From: Actinomycetes bacterium
GTDB lineage: Bacteria > Actinomycetota > CADDZG01 > JAHWKV01
DNA length: 12,163 nt
Direction: 5' to 3'
Assembly: GCA_029263035.1 (NCBI GenBank)
Contig: JAJCYF010000009.1
Coordinates: 1-12,163 of the forward strand
Part shown: piece after piece, positions 11,672-12,163 of the stretch
Layout of the letters: each line of letters begins with the position of its first letter
Position numbering within the stretch: position 1 is the first letter of the stretch
Program-made: the position numbers and the translations under genes
Notes under the pieces: generated by a model
What the model saw: the letters and a program-made list of their open reading frames with translations, nothing else
What the model was told of the DNA's origin: nothing
The model's database searches: none

Positions 11672-12163
11672 GTGCAGCTGGAAAAATCCTGCGTCCACCT
11701 CCAGCGTTTCGGCCGAGTCAAATCCGGCCTCCCGGGCCAGTTCGTGGACGACGGGGGCCCGGATCACCGTCCCGATGGCAGCCGACGGCTGCTCCGACAT
11801 TGCCGACGGCAGGCAGTGGGTGATGCTCCAGCCGTACATCATGCGCTCCAGTTCGTCGCCGGGGGCGGTGAAGCGGTCCGCCACCTTCTCGTCGGCCACC
11901 AGCATAACTCCCCCGTCCGCCAGCACCTGCCTGGCCGCTCGAAGGACCTCGACGGGGTTCGACATGTCGTGCAACGCCTCCAGGATGGTGATCAGGTCAA
12001 ACGGTCCCTCCCGGTCCATCGCCGCGGCATTGGCCGGCTCGAACCGAACCTTCACCCCGGCCTGCTCGGCGTTGCGGCGAGCGGAGACGATGCTCGCCGG
12101 GTCCAGGTCCCAGCCGATCACCGATGCCCCCGGAAGCTGGCCGGCCATGGCGATGGACGCCCA
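11660..12163 (-). CDS. Class I SAM-dependent methyltransferase, C-terminal part
   Basis: The frame enters from the right edge, so the N-terminus and motif I (probably a GxGxGW-type loop just before WASIAMAGQLPG) lie outside the window. Visible: VIGWDLDPASIVSARRNAE, with the acidic residue that binds the SAM ribose; PFDLITILEALHDMSNPVEVLRAARQVL, a typical motif IV/V region; DGGVMLVADEKV; then MYGWSITHCLPSAMSEQPSA and a C-terminal REAGFDSAETLEVDAGFFQLHLLR. This resembles a common actinobacterial methyltransferase group with an N-terminal winged-helix domain and a conserved MYGWSxxHCLP segment. Substrate unknown. It is convergent with and overlaps the FkbM-type gene by 12 bp; there is no room for a terminator between them. 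Confidence 0.88.
   Translation of the reverse strand, partial: WASIAMAGQLPGASVIGWDLDPASIVSARRNAEQAGVKVRFEPANAAAMDREGPFDLITILEALHDMSNPVEVLRAARQVLADGGVMLVADEKVADRFTAPGDELERMMYGWSITHCLPSAMSEQPSAAIGTVIRAPVVHELAREAGFDSAETLEVDAGFFQLHLLR

Noticed and set aside
1..12163. CRISPR arrays or tandem repeats
   Set aside because: No regularly spaced repeats were seen anywhere in the window.

Overview
The window is high-GC DNA, most likely from a chromosome of an actinomycete (Actinomycetota). The evidence is the overall composition, actinobacterial-type proteins (a SepX/GlpR-like membrane protein, a GC-rich Erm methylase with a short leader peptide), GTG/TTG starts and signs of leaderless transcription. 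I cannot name a genus; nothing here requires a well-studied one.

Left block, 1-4771 (ordinary chromosome). The 3' end of galU overlaps moaC on the + strand. Convergent to it is a - strand operon, pepA followed by two microprotein genes of 65 and 52 codons. The last of these shares a CTAG with the moaC stop. A 468-bp divergent intergenic region separates pepA from a three-helix membrane protein resembling SepX/GlpR, then a translin-family protein with a probable leaderless start, then a tRNA-Ala(CGC) gene.

Middle block, 4772 to about 9120 (accessory, eroded). The tRNA is overlapped by the C-terminal remnant of a large serine recombinase. That remnant is cut by the last ~110 bp of an IS3-family element, which itself sits in a DDE transposase gene that it truncates. 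Then come three co-directional genes for exported proteins, of visibly lower GC than the flanks: an Amidase_3-like cell-wall hydrolase, a four-cysteine secreted protein of unknown family and a small lipoprotein. An N-terminally truncated IS3-family transposase follows, abutting a fragment of a barstar-like RNase-inhibitor gene. This looks like an old integrative element at the tRNA; no second attachment site is visible in the window.

Right block, 9261-12163. An Erm-type 23S rRNA methyltransferase gene lies on the - strand behind an elaborate leader: an 11-codon ORF with an Arg-Lys-Arg motif, mutually exclusive antiterminator and terminator hairpins, and a further hairpin over the erm ribosome binding site. 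This is the most striking regulatory structure in the window and reads as drug-sensing attenuation. Divergent from it are a DinB-family protein and an FkbM-family methyltransferase. A second SAM-dependent methyltransferase enters from the right edge and overlaps the fkbM-like gene tail to tail.
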